Shown: positions 1 to 10,212, counted from the first letter of the stretch. The stretch: 64,000 nt of DNA from VFJQ01 sp044226525 (GCA_044226525.1 JBGAGV010000015.1:132605-196604), one strand, 5' to 3'. The notes: generated from the letters alone by a model not told the origin. Numbers and translations are program-made.

Positions 1-719
1 AGATCATCCGGCACGGGAGCAGCGGGGTCGGCACCGGGGTGGAAATAAATCTCGGTCTCCCCTGCCCCACTGAGTTCCAGCGCGCGCCGGAACGACTCGG
101 CGCTCATGCGGCCCGTATCGCGCAGTCCGAAAACCCGGTCGCTGAATCCGATGCCCGCAGCACGCAGGCGCGGAATTGCCGCACGACTCAGGCGCTCGAA
201 AATCCAGGGCACCAGCGCCCGGGGCCCGGGCTCACGGACGAGGCGAACACGCTGAAAACCGTGCGCACGAGCGATGGGCAGAGTCAGCGCGAAAACCACA
301 GGATGCAGGTGCAGATGCGTATGACCGTCCCAATAAGTCGGCGCGAAACCTAGCTCACGAAATCGCACGAACTGGCGCTCGATCTCTTCCGCGAGCACGC
401 TCCAGAGCCACGGCGCAAAGGCGTAGCGCATCCCGGACAGTGCGGGCGACCGCGAGAAGCGGCCCTCCCTATCGGTAAGCGCGGATGGCACCGTCGCCTG
501 CGCATCGCACAGCGCGAGATGCAGGCCCACTCGCAGAACCGGATTGCGTTGCGCGATGGAGACGGCTTCATCGACCGCCGCCCCCGTCACCATGAGACTC
601 GCCTGGTGAAGCGCCCCAGCCCGGTGGTAACGCTCGATCGCCGCGTTGACCTGACTGCTCATCCCCAGGTCGTCGCCGGTGACCACGATCTTGCGTGTGG
701 AGAATTCGGTCGTTGGCAT
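1..719 (-). CDS. hpnK: HpnK-like ChbG/YdjC-family deacetylase, C-terminus cut by the window edge
   Basis: The reading frame starts with ATG at 719 and runs off the left edge after 239 codons without a stop. It carries the metal-site signatures of the ChbG/HpnK carbohydrate deacetylase fold: TGDDLG at residues 14-19, DGHTHLHLHP at 131-140 and YFHPGA at 225-230. In hopanoid-producing bacteria HpnK removes the acetyl group from the N-acetylglucosamine placed on bacteriohopanetetrol by HpnI, a cytoplasmic step toward glucosamine and cyclitol-ether hopanoids. The divergent neighbour is an HpnI-like transferase, which supports HpnK over the chitooligosaccharide or cellobiose-type members of the family. 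The missing C-terminus prevents a length comparison. What lies further left cannot be seen. Confidence 0.85.
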   Translation of the reverse strand, partial: MPTTEFSTRKIVVTGDDLGMSSQVNAAIERYHRAGALHQASLMVTGAAVDEAVSIAQRNPVLRVGLHLALCDAQATVPSALTDREGRFSRSPALSGMRYAFAPWLWSVLAEEIERQFVRFRELGFAPTYWDGHTHLHLHPVVFALTLPIARAHGFQRVRLVREPGPRALVPWIFERLSRAAIPRLRAAGIGFSDRVFGLRDTGRMSAESFRRALELSGAGETEIYFHPGADPAAPVPDD

Positions 720-754
720 CGGCGGCGGTGGTGGAGAAGTTGATCAGGTGAATG

Positions 755-789
755 TCCAACATCCCACGCCCAACATCCAACATCCAATC
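755..789. repeat. Degenerate heptamer array, five units of TCCAACA type
   Basis: Five consecutive 7-bp units can be read from 755: TCCAACA, TCCCACG, CCCAACA, TCCAACA and TCCAATC. They fill the gap between the divergent hpnK and hpnI genes and end one base before the GGAGG of the hpnI leader. No inverted partner array is visible nearby. The period matches the paired arrays at 22173-22325 and 23410-23556, although the unit sequence differs. Confidence 0.75.
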
Positions 790-797
790 GGGAGGTG

Positions 798-1949
798 ATG
801 GACGCGCGGGCTTTGCTCTTATCGCTGCCACTGGGCACGATGCTGGTGCATCGATTAGCGGTGTGGGTAGGCGGGATGGTCGCAGGGCGGGTGCTTCGCC
901 TGCCGGTGGGAGAGGTGGCCGGCAAGGCGCCGGTCCTACTCGGCCAAATGACGCCGGTGACTTGGTTGCGGCCGATCAAGCCGGGGGTGCCGAATCTGAA
1001 GGAGAAACTGCGCGGCTTCGTAGCAGCATTGGAAGCGGAGGATCAGGTGATTTTCGGGGTCAATGCGGGGTCGGAGGAAGAGGCGTTGTGTGGGCGGCTG
1101 GCGGAGGCGGATGGGCGGCTGAAGGTGGTGGCTTGCAGCAGCGGGACGGTGCCCAACCCGAAGATTTCACGGCTGCTGGCGATGGCTCCTCAGGCGCGGC
1201 ACGAGCGCCTGATTTTGGCCGATGCCGAGGCGCTGCTGGACTCGGAATTTGTGAGGGCGTTTCGAGCGGAGTGGCAGCAGAGTGGTGCAGACGTGCTGAC
1301 GGCGGGGTATCGGTTTGTGGGGATGCAGACGGCGGCGCAATGGCTGGATGCGATTGCCGTGATCCAGACGCTCTGGCCGGGACTGGAACTCGTGCGGGCG
1401 TTTGGGCAGATGCGGTTTACGCTGGGGGCATGCACCGCTTTGAAGGCGGGCGACTTGGAAGAAATCGGCGGCTGGGCAGCCCTGCGGGAGGAACTGGCGG
1501 AAGATCGCCGGTTGGGGGCCAGGCTGGCGGCGGTTGGGAAAACGATCCGACTGAGCCGGGCGGTGCTAGGGCTGGAAATCGAACCGATGACTTGGCGGGA
1601 ATATGGGCGGCATCAACTGCGGGTCGCCGTGACCTATCGGGTCGTCGCGCCGGCGGGAGCGGCGGGGATGATTCTGACCCGGGGATTTGCCCTGTGCCTG
1701 CTGGTTTTCCTCCTCTGGCCGTGCGGGTTAACTGCGGTCAATCTCCTCCTTGCGGGGGGACTCCATCTGCTGGGAGTCGCAATACAGGCCCGGCGGATCG
1801 GCCAGGCTTTGGGCGGTTGGCTGTGGTGGAGCCTGGTGGCGGACGTGGCGGAGGCCGTTTGCTGGGGCGCGAGCTGGTCTACTCAGCGGGTTTGGTGGGG
1901 CGGCAAATGGCGGGCCATTACCCTTTTTGGCAAGATTAAATCCGTGTAA
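798..1949 (+). CDS. hpnI: HpnI-like GT21 (ceramide glucosyltransferase-type) membrane glycosyltransferase
   Basis: A 383-aa protein of the GT21 type. The N-terminus is hydrophobic. An acidic motif LADAEALLD lies near residue 138, EDRRLGARL near 236, and YGRHQLRV, a variant of the family QxxRW motif with Val replacing Trp, near 273. Hydrophobic segments at about 295-335 and 350-372 would anchor it in the inner membrane. HpnI adds N-acetylglucosamine to bacteriohopanetetrol, and the facing gene encodes the matching deacetylase HpnK, so hopanoid glycosylation is the best reading. A sphingolipid-type ceramide glycosyltransferase is the alternative. Start: GGAGG at 791-795 sits only two bases before ATG 798 and overlaps a GTG at 795, so the exact start is uncertain. 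Confidence 0.75.
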   Translation: MDARALLLSLPLGTMLVHRLAVWVGGMVAGRVLRLPVGEVAGKAPVLLGQMTPVTWLRPIKPGVPNLKEKLRGFVAALEAEDQVIFGVNAGSEEEALCGRLAEADGRLKVVACSSGTVPNPKISRLLAMAPQARHERLILADAEALLDSEFVRAFRAEWQQSGADVLTAGYRFVGMQTAAQWLDAIAVIQTLWPGLELVRAFGQMRFTLGACTALKAGDLEEIGGWAALREELAEDRRLGARLAAVGKTIRLSRAVLGLEIEPMTWREYGRHQLRVAVTYRVVAPAGAAGMILTRGFALCLLVFLLWPCGLTAVNLLLAGGLHLLGVAIQARRIGQALGGWLWWSLVADVAEAVCWGASWSTQRVWWGGKWRAITLFGKIKSV

Positions 1950-2044
1950 GAAAGCGAGAATAAGTAAAAAATTTATTCCGCACCTTGATTCTTGCGGGCG
2001 GCCCCTTACTGTCCCACAACTCCCATCACCGCCCTATTTGTGCC

Positions 2045-5000
2045 ATGAAACCCGCGCTGATCGAACCCCTCGAAACCCGATACGCTCCTGCCGCCGTCAG
2101 CATCAGCGTCATTTCCAATGCCAATGCCAACGAAGGCGATCAGATCACTTTTCGCGTATCTATCGATGAGGTGCAGGACACGGATGTGGTCGTCAATTTC
2201 GTTGCGTTAGGGGGCACGGCACTCGGTCAGGCGCAGGAAGGAGCAGATTTCACTTTCACCGACCCAAGCCCCGCCACCATCCCGACCGGCGCCCAGTTCA
2301 AGGATTTCTCCGTGCTGGCGGTTCAGGACGGCCTTTACGAATTCGATGAGAGTTTCTCGATCAAACTGACGGGCGTGGACAATGGCGTGGTCATGGTCGG
2401 CGCTCAGGACACGGCGACAGCGACCATTCTGGCGAACGATCAGGTCCAAAAACCAACAGTGTCCGTCGGACCCGACGTGAGCCTGCCGGAAGGAAATTCC
2501 GGCACCACACCATTTCCGTTCCTCATCCGCCTCGACAAGCCCTCGGGCGTTCCGGTCTCGGTGCATGTCTTCACGCAGGACGACAGCGGCTCCAACCCCG
2601 CAGACGCCAGCGACTACGCGTCGGTGATCGACGACATCGTTACGTTTGCGCCGGGCGAGACGGAAAAAACCTACAACATCAACGTCACCGGCGACACCAC
2701 CAGCGAGCCGAACGAGACGTTCAAATTCAAGATCGGAAACGTCGGCGAAGACGCCATCCTCGGAACGGACACCGCCACCGGGACGATCCAGGACGACGAG
2801 ATGCTGAACATTACCATCGACCCGCCGGAGTCGGGGCCGGTGCAGGAAGGCCCTGGCAAGACGATCACCTTCAAAGTCCACCTTTCCTCCGCTCCGACGC
2901 AAGAGGTCACCGTCGTCTATTCGACCGTGAATGGCACGGCCACCGGCGGCCAGGATTTCAACGCTCTTTCCAACCAGACCCTTTCATTCCTGCCGGAGCG
3001 AGACGATCCGAGCAATCCCGGCACCACCCTGCCGGCGGAGACTGAAAAGACGATCACGATCACGATCCTCGATGACACGATTTACGAGCAATCGGAGGAC
3101 TTCACCGTTCACCTCGTCAGTTCGAATACCGGGACGATTACCACGGCCGACGCCTCCGGCACCATCACCGACAACGACGCCCCTCCGGTGGTGACCATCA
3201 AGGGGCCGGCCCCGGATCAACAGACTGGCACGATCAGCTTCGACGAAGCGGATAGCTCCCGAGCCCAGATCTTCACCGTGACGCTGGATCACGCGAGCAG
3301 CACGCCGATCACCGTTCACATCAGCAGCAGCCAGGCGGGCGATACCCACCTCGCCACGGCGGGCACCGACTACCTCGCAGTCGATCAGGACATCACCTTT
3401 GCCGCCGGCGAAACGACGAAAACGTTCACGCTGAATGTGCTTGGCGATACCAACGACGAATTCAGCGAAGCGCTCACCCTCACGGCGACATCGAAGGCTG
3501 GAGTGGTTCAGCTTCCCGCGGACCCCACGGTCGTTTTCCTCCGCAACGACGACGTCAAAATTCAGGTCAGCGACGCTTCCATCGTCGAGGGCAATACTGG
3601 CACTCCCAAGCTGGCCTTCACCGTCACCCTCAGCCAGGCGTCGAGCCACGACGTCAGCGTGAACTTCGCGACGGCCGATGGCACGGCGGTCTCAACCGGT
3701 TCTTCGGCCTCAGGCGGCCAGGATTACAACGCCGCAACTGGAACGCTGACCTTTGCCGCCGGGGAGACGCAGAAGACCATCCTGATCGACATCAACCCCG
3801 ACACGTATGGCGAGCAGGACGAGTTCTTTAAGCTCAACTTCTCGAACCCACAGCACGCGACCCTCACGAAGACATCGGTGACGGGCACGATCCAGAACGA
3901 TGACGATTACCTGAGCATCAGCGACGCGCAAGTCATCGAAGGTGGCGCCGGCACGACCAAAGTCATGACGTTCACGGTGACGTTGGTGCGTGGTGCGAAT
4001 ACGCAAGGCGCGATCAAGCTGAACTACCAGACCGCGGATATCTCCGGGAGCGCCACGGCAGGCAGCGACTACACCGCGATCCCGAGCACTCCGCTCATCT
4101 TCGCCGCAAATGAAACGGTCAAGACCATCTCGGTCACGGTGCTGGGCGATTCGCTCGACGAATCAACGGACGAGAAGTTCAACGTGGTGTTGAGCAACGT
4201 CTCCAACGTCGATCATCCCGAACAGACTTTCAGCACGGCGGGCTCGCGCCTCACCGGCGTCGGCACCATCATCGACGACGAGAACCTTCTCACGGTCTCG
4301 AACGCCAGCATCGTGGAAGGCGACTCCGGCACGCTCAACATGGTCTTCACCGTCAATCTGGTGAATCGCGTCGGCAGTGGCACTGTCACGGTCAATTTCG
4401 CCACCGCCAATGGCACGGCGATCGCCGGTAGTGATTATTCCACCACGTCCGGTTCGTTGACCTTCAGCAGCACCGAAACGACCAAGACGGTGGTTGTGCC
4501 GATCCTGGGCGATGTAGTGCGGGAAGGAGACGAAACCTTCTCGCTCAATTTCTCCAATCCCGTCGGTGCCTCACTGGCGACCACCAGCGTGACCGGCACC
4601 ATCATCGACAACGATCCCCTGCCCTCGTTTTCGATCACCGGCGGGACGGTCGCCGAAAACGGCGGCTCGCTCGTCTTCACGATTAATCTCAGCGGCCCCT
4701 CGCAAACCCCGGTCTCGGTCACCTTCAACACGGCCGACGGCACCGCGAAGCTGAGCAATAACGATTACACCGCGACCAGCACGACCCTCAGCTTCGCTCC
4801 CGGACAGACTTCCACCACCGTGCTGGTGCCCATCACTGGCGACAGCACGATCGAAGGCGACGAAACGGTGCTGGGCCTGCTCTCGAGCGCCCAAGGCGCC
4901 ACCATCGGCACCGCTTCCGCGGCCGGGACCATTCGCGACGACGACATTCTCGTCTCGCTCTCGACCGCCGATCTCGCCACTCCCGCGACGGAAGGAAACA

Positions 5001-8000
5001 CTGGCACTACGGTTAAGCACATTACGGTCAGCCTTGACCATGCGCCGATCGCCGGGACTCCGGTCACCGTCAGTTTCTCCGTCACTGCCGGCACCGCGAC
5101 CGCCGGGACCGATTACGTGGCCCCGACGATCAACACGCTGACCTTCAATCCCGGCGAAACGTCCAAAACGATCGACATCACGATCAAGGGCGACAATGTC
5201 GATGAAGACGACGAGACCCTGGTCGTTGCGCTGACCGGCTCGACGAACGCATCGCTGGGCACACCGAATTCGGGCACGGTCACCATTGGGGACGACGACA
5301 ATACGCCGACCATTTCCATCGCCGACGCGACGCTCACGGAAGGAAATTCCGGCAATGCGCCGATGAATTTCACCGTGACGCTGAGCAACCCGAGTTCCAA
5401 GACGATCACGGTCTATGCGAAGACCGTTCCGGGCAGCGCGCTGGCCAATACGGATTACATCGCCATCAGCGAAATCGTCCCGATCACTTTCCAGCCCGGC
5501 GAAACGTCCAAGACCCTGCCGGTCTCCATCATGGGGGACACCGACGACGAGCCGACTGAGACCTTCCAAGTCCAGTTGTTCAATCCGACGAACGCCACCC
5601 TCGGCGATGGCGACGCTACCGGCACCATTCTCGATAACGACCTCCGCTCGCTCAGCATCAGCGACATGACGGTGACCGAGGGCGACTCTGGAACTAAAGT
5701 GATGACCTTTACGGTCACGCTTTCGGCGAGCCCGAAACAAACGGTCAACGTCCGCTACGCAACCGAGGACGACACGGCGAAGGCTGGCGAGGATTACGTA
5801 GCCCAGTCCAACGTGCTGACCTTCGCGGCGAATGCTACCGGCGACGATCTCAAGCAGACCTTTTCCATTACCATCAATGGCGACAGCACCATTGAGCCCG
5901 ACGAATATTTCCTCGTGCGTCTGTCGGCGGATTCGGTGCAACCGCTGAACGCCATCATCTCCGACAACATCGGTGTAGGCACGATCCAAACCGATGAGAC
6001 GACCTATGCGCTCGGCACGGCGGTGGTCTCGGCGAATGAAGAGAATGCCAGCGGCGGCGATAACACCATGACCTTCACGGTCACGCGCTCTGGCGATCTC
6101 ACCCTGCCGGGCGCAGTCAAGATCAAGACCGTCACTGACTCGGCCGTTGACACGGCTGTTTCCAGCGGCCTTCGCCCGGATCTCGTGGCCGCTTCGAGCA
6201 CGCTCTCTTTCGCCGCAGGGGAAGAGACGAAGACTTTTACCGTCACGCTCAAGCACGACTTCAACTACGAAAACGACGAAACCTTCAGGGTGCAGTTGGA
6301 GGACGCTACGAACGGAACGATCGACTCCGCGCAGAGCACGCAAACCGGCAAGATTCTCAATGGCACCGACGAGCGTCCGAAGGTCGAAATCACCGACGCT
6401 CCGGCCACCCTCGAAGGCAACCTGAACGGGACTAACAAGCTCTCCTTCACCGTGAAACTGGTGGCGGCGGATGGCTCGATCGCCGCCGACGAAACCCAGA
6501 CCGTCACGGTGAATTATCAGACCATCGGCAAGGAACTGGATGCGGCCTACACGGCGCGCGGCGCAGCCGACGCGCCCTTTGCCAAGGACTACGATACGAC
6601 GTCAGCGGGCGTTCTCACGTTCACTCCTACTGGCGCGGCCAGCCAGGTCATTTCAGTCCCCATCACTGGCGATCAGGTGGATGAAAACGACGAGACGATG
6701 GCGGTGAAGATCACCAGTGCGGCGGGCGCAACGCCCGCGACAAACCTTGTGCTGAAGCGTGATACGGGAACCGGCATCATCCTCGATGATGACGATGCGC
6801 CCTTCGTGGTCTTTGGCGGATCGAGCAGCAACGGCGACTATTCGGTGACGGAAGGCTCTTTCGGCGATTCCAATTTCAACCCGGTGCTCCAGCTGGTCAC
6901 GACGGCCGGCGGCAACGATATTTATAGCGAAAAGGACATCACCTTCACTCTCACGGTTGTGCCGGGCACCGCGACGCTGGGCACCGACTACACCTTCAGT
7001 GGGCCGAGCGTGATGACGATCACGATCCCGGCCGGCACCAAGTTGCAGACGCTCAACTTCGGCATCATCGCCGACACGATTCGCGAATCGAACGAGACGT
7101 TCAGCTTCAAGCTGAACAACCCGCACAACGTGCGCTTCTCCGACACGACTTCGCTGGTGACCATCGTGGACGACGATCCGATCCCAACGCTGGCAATCGA
7201 CAGTCCCACCATCGTCGAGGGAGATAGCGGTCAGTCGAACATGGTCTTCACGGTGACCCTGCAAGGGACTGCCGATAAGACGATCACGGTGAAATATGCC
7301 ACCGCGGATGGCACCGGTGCGACTCCAGCCGTGAGCGTGGGCGGCCTGCCGGATTACGTGCCCGCTTCCGGCACGCTCACCTTTGCCCCCGGAGAGACGG
7401 TCAAGACGATCTCCGTGCCGATTTACGGCGATCCGTGGCTGGAGAACAACGAGACGTTCACCATGACGCTCTCGGGCGCCACGAACGCGAGCATCGGGAC
7501 CGCCACCGGCACCGGCACCATTCAAAACGGCGACGATTCCGTGGTGGGACTCATCGTGCAGGATACTTCGAGCGTCGAAGATCCGTTCACCGTCAACTCC
7601 GACGGCAGCACGACGCAAGTGAGCAACCCCACGATCAACTTCAAGGTGGAGCTGACGAAAGCGATCGATACCGCCGTCACTTTCTACGCGCAGACCCGGA
7701 ACGGAACGGCGATTGCCACGGGCTTGAGCGACGCCGACTACGTGGCGCTACAGCCCACGCAATACACCATCGCCGCCGGTCAGACTTCGACCACGGTGCA
7801 GGTCGCGCTCAAAACGGATTTCGTTTCGTCCTCCCAGAATGGCATCTTCGAGCCGACGGAAAACTTCTTCCTGGGGATCGGCAGCCCCTCGTCGAATGCC
7901 GGCATCGCGCGTCAGGAAGCCCGCGGCACGATCTTCAACGACGACTTCGTCTTCATCGATTCGAAGACCCTGCTCTACGTCGATGAGGATGGCGACCTCG

Positions 8001-10150
8001 CGACAGTGAAGATCTCCAAGGGCGCATTCTCAGCCGCCTCGATCACCTTCGGCCGGATCAATCAATCCACCGGCGGGCGCACCCTTCAACTCATCGATTT
8101 CACGGGCAATCCGAGGCTGTTCAATGGGACCGATCTGATTGTCACCGTGGAGCCGCAGATTGGTTTCGCGGCCAGCGGGAAGACGACGGACGGCGAGGTC
8201 GATATCGGCTTCATTCGCGGCGCCATCCCGGATACGGAGACGCTGCAATTCTCCCACGGAATCGACTTCCGGAACATTGTCGTGCCGGGCGATGTCGCCA
8301 AGATCACGGCGGGCGATAACTTCACCACTCCTTCGATCATCGGCGGCATCAAGGTGAAATCCCTCGGCACCCGCACCGACACGGGCGCCCCGAACATCAC
8401 CTCCCAGTTTCTCTCCACGGTCAATTCGCTGCAGGTCGAGGGCGATGTGATGGGCATCGTGCAGGTGCTCGGCAATCAATTTGGCAGCATCAATTCCCTG
8501 AAAATCGGCGGCGCTTTGCGTGGCGCGGAAACCGTGACCACGCAGGACGACGCGCCCACCGGAGTCATCGCATTTACCGGCACGCTGAAGTCGGCCACGA
8601 TCGGCAACATCATCGGTGGCGGAGCACGCGACAGCGGCTCGATTACTGCCTACACGGACTTCACCGCGCGGATCGGTTCGCTGCACGTGCTGGGTGATGT
8701 CGTCGGCGGCAAGGGCACCCGCTCCGGCGGGGTAGTCGCCAAGTCGATCGGTTCCGTCACCGTGGATGGCAGCATCATTGGTGGGGGCGACACCGGCACC
8801 GATGTCGTCAACGGCACGAGCACCACCATTCCGAAGGGCTCGAATTCGGGCGTCATTCGTTCCCTCACCACCATCGGCACCGTGCTCATCGAGGGCGACG
8901 TAAAAGGCGGCATCCAGAGCACCACGGGCCTCGTCGTCGCTGGCGGGAAGGTCAATGCCATTCACGTCGGCGGTTCGCTCCTCGGCGGTTCGGGCTCCCT
9001 GGACGCAGGTGCGATCGTCGTGGGGCAGAACCTCACGACTCTCGTCATCGATGGCGATATCATCGGTTCCTCCGGCGAACGAAGTGCCACCGTGCAGGTC
9101 GGCACAGCACAGAATTTCTCCACCACGCCGACTTTCTCGATCTTCATCAAGAAACTCACCGTCGGCTCCGCGGACGGCACCGGCGGCGATGTGCGCGGCG
9201 GTTCGGGCGTCGATTCCGGCACGATCACTTCCGGTGCTGGATTCTCTTCCGCCGGCTTCTCCGTGCGCGGAGGCACGATCGGCAACGCGCTCATCTACGG
9301 CGATATTATCGGCGGCACCGGCGAAGGCGGCACTTCCACTCGGTCCGGCGATAGCAGTGGTGGCGTGCAGGCGGGCAGCACCATCACGAAACTCGACGTC
9401 CGCGGCAGCATCATCGGCGGCGACTCACCCGGCGCCACCGCCAGCATCACCGCAGCGGATCTCGTCCGCAGCGGGTTCGTGGTGGCCGGGCGCATCGCCC
9501 AAATGATCGTCGGCGGCGATCTCGTCGCCGGGCACGACTTCGGCAGCGGCATCGCAGACAGCGGCAGCATTCGCACCCGCAACGACATCGCTTCACTCAT
9601 CATTCGCGGCAACGTCATCGGCAATGAGACCAATGCAGCCGTCATCTCCGCTGGCGGCAATGGCCCGGTGGTCAATGGCAAAACCAGTCCGGCGATCGGT
9701 TCGCTGACGCTCGGCAGTTCCACGACCAACTCGGTCTCCTTCCTCAACGTGCTTGCCGGCTACAGCCCGGACGGCACGGTGGCCGATCCGCTCGGCGCTC
9801 AACTTACCGCGGATGTCCAGATTGGCACGGTCAACATCAAGGGCGACATGAAGGCCACGAACATCGCGGCGGGAAGTGCATCTGGCACCGACGGTTCCTT
9901 TGGCACGGGCGACGATGCCTCCTTCACGGCCTCGACCTCCGTGATCAACAATCCGAAGATTCTCTCAAGCATCGCCAAGGTCATCGTCGGCGGGAGCGTC
10001 CTGGCCAGCGACGACACTTACGGGATCGTGGCTCAGGTCGTGTCCTCGGTCACCGTTCAGGGCACTCCCGTAACCCTGCTTCGGGGGGCCTCCAACGACT
10101 TCAAAGAAGTCGAAGCGACTACCAATGTGATGGTCAACGAAGTCGAATGA
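2045..10150 (+). CDS. Giant Calx-beta repeat surface protein with beta-helix-like C-terminus
   Basis: A 2701-aa acidic protein. The start ATG 2045 gives MKPALIEPLETRYAPA, a motif resembling the N-termini of large surface proteins in Verrucomicrobiota and Planctomycetes. No hydrophobic Sec signal follows. About sixteen Calx-beta-like modules of 100-130 residues fill roughly residues 12-1965. Each opens with a V-x-E-G-[ND]-S-G type strand and ends in G-T-I-x-[DN]-[DN]-[DE], the acidic pattern of calcium-binding Calx-beta folds. Residues from about 2000 to 2650 are repeats of the G-S-[IL]-x-V-x-G-D-[IV]-x-G-G type, rich in Gly, Ser and Thr, which suggests a parallel beta-helix. The protein ends in an acidic tail without LPXTG or PEP-CTERM features. 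A calcium-stabilised adhesin or matrix protein is inferred. An exopolysaccharide export set follows beyond tRNA-Gly. Confidence 0.85.
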   Translation: MKPALIEPLETRYAPAAVSISVISNANANEGDQITFRVSIDEVQDTDVVVNFVALGGTALGQAQEGADFTFTDPSPATIPTGAQFKDFSVLAVQDGLYEFDESFSIKLTGVDNGVVMVGAQDTATATILANDQVQKPTVSVGPDVSLPEGNSGTTPFPFLIRLDKPSGVPVSVHVFTQDDSGSNPADASDYASVIDDIVTFAPGETEKTYNINVTGDTTSEPNETFKFKIGNVGEDAILGTDTATGTIQDDEMLNITIDPPESGPVQEGPGKTITFKVHLSSAPTQEVTVVYSTVNGTATGGQDFNALSNQTLSFLPERDDPSNPGTTLPAETEKTITITILDDTIYEQSEDFTVHLVSSNTGTITTADASGTITDNDAPPVVTIKGPAPDQQTGTISFDEADSSRAQIFTVTLDHASSTPITVHISSSQAGDTHLATAGTDYLAVDQDITFAAGETTKTFTLNVLGDTNDEFSEALTLTATSKAGVVQLPADPTVVFLRNDDVKIQVSDASIVEGNTGTPKLAFTVTLSQASSHDVSVNFATADGTAVSTGSSASGGQDYNAATGTLTFAAGETQKTILIDINPDTYGEQDEFFKLNFSNPQHATLTKTSVTGTIQNDDDYLSISDAQVIEGGAGTTKVMTFTVTLVRGANTQGAIKLNYQTADISGSATAGSDYTAIPSTPLIFAANETVKTISVTVLGDSLDESTDEKFNVVLSNVSNVDHPEQTFSTAGSRLTGVGTIIDDENLLTVSNASIVEGDSGTLNMVFTVNLVNRVGSGTVTVNFATANGTAIAGSDYSTTSGSLTFSSTETTKTVVVPILGDVVREGDETFSLNFSNPVGASLATTSVTGTIIDNDPLPSFSITGGTVAENGGSLVFTINLSGPSQTPVSVTFNTADGTAKLSNNDYTATSTTLSFAPGQTSTTVLVPITGDSTIEGDETVLGLLSSAQGATIGTASAAGTIRDDDILVSLSTADLATPATEGNTGTTVKHITVSLDHAPIAGTPVTVSFSVTAGTATAGTDYVAPTINTLTFNPGETSKTIDITIKGDNVDEDDETLVVALTGSTNASLGTPNSGTVTIGDDDNTPTISIADATLTEGNSGNAPMNFTVTLSNPSSKTITVYAKTVPGSALANTDYIAISEIVPITFQPGETSKTLPVSIMGDTDDEPTETFQVQLFNPTNATLGDGDATGTILDNDLRSLSISDMTVTEGDSGTKVMTFTVTLSASPKQTVNVRYATEDDTAKAGEDYVAQSNVLTFAANATGDDLKQTFSITINGDSTIEPDEYFLVRLSADSVQPLNAIISDNIGVGTIQTDETTYALGTAVVSANEENASGGDNTMTFTVTRSGDLTLPGAVKIKTVTDSAVDTAVSSGLRPDLVAASSTLSFAAGEETKTFTVTLKHDFNYENDETFRVQLEDATNGTIDSAQSTQTGKILNGTDERPKVEITDAPATLEGNLNGTNKLSFTVKLVAADGSIAADETQTVTVNYQTIGKELDAAYTARGAADAPFAKDYDTTSAGVLTFTPTGAASQVISVPITGDQVDENDETMAVKITSAAGATPATNLVLKRDTGTGIILDDDDAPFVVFGGSSSNGDYSVTEGSFGDSNFNPVLQLVTTAGGNDIYSEKDITFTLTVVPGTATLGTDYTFSGPSVMTITIPAGTKLQTLNFGIIADTIRESNETFSFKLNNPHNVRFSDTTSLVTIVDDDPIPTLAIDSPTIVEGDSGQSNMVFTVTLQGTADKTITVKYATADGTGATPAVSVGGLPDYVPASGTLTFAPGETVKTISVPIYGDPWLENNETFTMTLSGATNASIGTATGTGTIQNGDDSVVGLIVQDTSSVEDPFTVNSDGSTTQVSNPTINFKVELTKAIDTAVTFYAQTRNGTAIATGLSDADYVALQPTQYTIAAGQTSTTVQVALKTDFVSSSQNGIFEPTENFFLGIGSPSSNAGIARQEARGTIFNDDFVFIDSKTLLYVDEDGDLATVKISKGAFSAASITFGRINQSTGGRTLQLIDFTGNPRLFNGTDLIVTVEPQIGFAASGKTTDGEVDIGFIRGAIPDTETLQFSHGIDFRNIVVPGDVAKITAGDNFTTPSIIGGIKVKSLGTRTDTGAPNITSQFLSTVNSLQVEGDVMGIVQVLGNQFGSINSLKIGGALRGAETVTTQDDAPTGVIAFTGTLKSATIGNIIGGGARDSGSITAYTDFTARIGSLHVLGDVVGGKGTRSGGVVAKSIGSVTVDGSIIGGGDTGTDVVNGTSTTIPKGSNSGVIRSLTTIGTVLIEGDVKGGIQSTTGLVVAGGKVNAIHVGGSLLGGSGSLDAGAIVVGQNLTTLVIDGDIIGSSGERSATVQVGTAQNFSTTPTFSIFIKKLTVGSADGTGGDVRGGSGVDSGTITSGAGFSSAGFSVRGGTIGNALIYGDIIGGTGEGGTSTRSGDSSGGVQAGSTITKLDVRGSIIGGDSPGATASITAADLVRSGFVVAGRIAQMIVGGDLVAGHDFGSGIADSGSIRTRNDIASLIIRGNVIGNETNAAVISAGGNGPVVNGKTSPAIGSLTLGSSTTNSVSFLNVLAGYSPDGTVADPLGAQLTADVQIGTVNIKGDMKATNIAAGSASGTDGSFGTGDDASFTASTSVINNPKILSSIAKVIVGGSVLASDDTYGIVAQVVSSVTVQGTPVTLLRGASNDFKEVEATTNVMVNEVE

Positions 10151-10212
10151 GGCATCTCCTGACAAAACGGACTTGCCTTCCGACGAGTCCCGCCCACTCT
10201 TGGTGAACGCGC

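Noticed and set aside
752..1939. A 395-codon Gly-rich frame overlapping hpnI.
   Set aside because: Composition is low complexity and the overlapping frame carries GT21 motifs and membrane helices.
1976..2000. Possible sigma-54 promoter (GCAC...TTGC) upstream of the giant gene.
   Set aside because: The spacing between the GC-rich element and TTGC is too long for the -24/-12 geometry and the first element lacks TGG.
4571..6343. A 590-codon minus-strand open frame inside the giant Calx-beta gene, plus several others up to 320 codons.
   Set aside because: The frame mirrors the repeated codon pattern of the real gene, is unusually Arg/Asp/Gly-rich, and shows no domain. The plus frame has clear Calx-beta modules.
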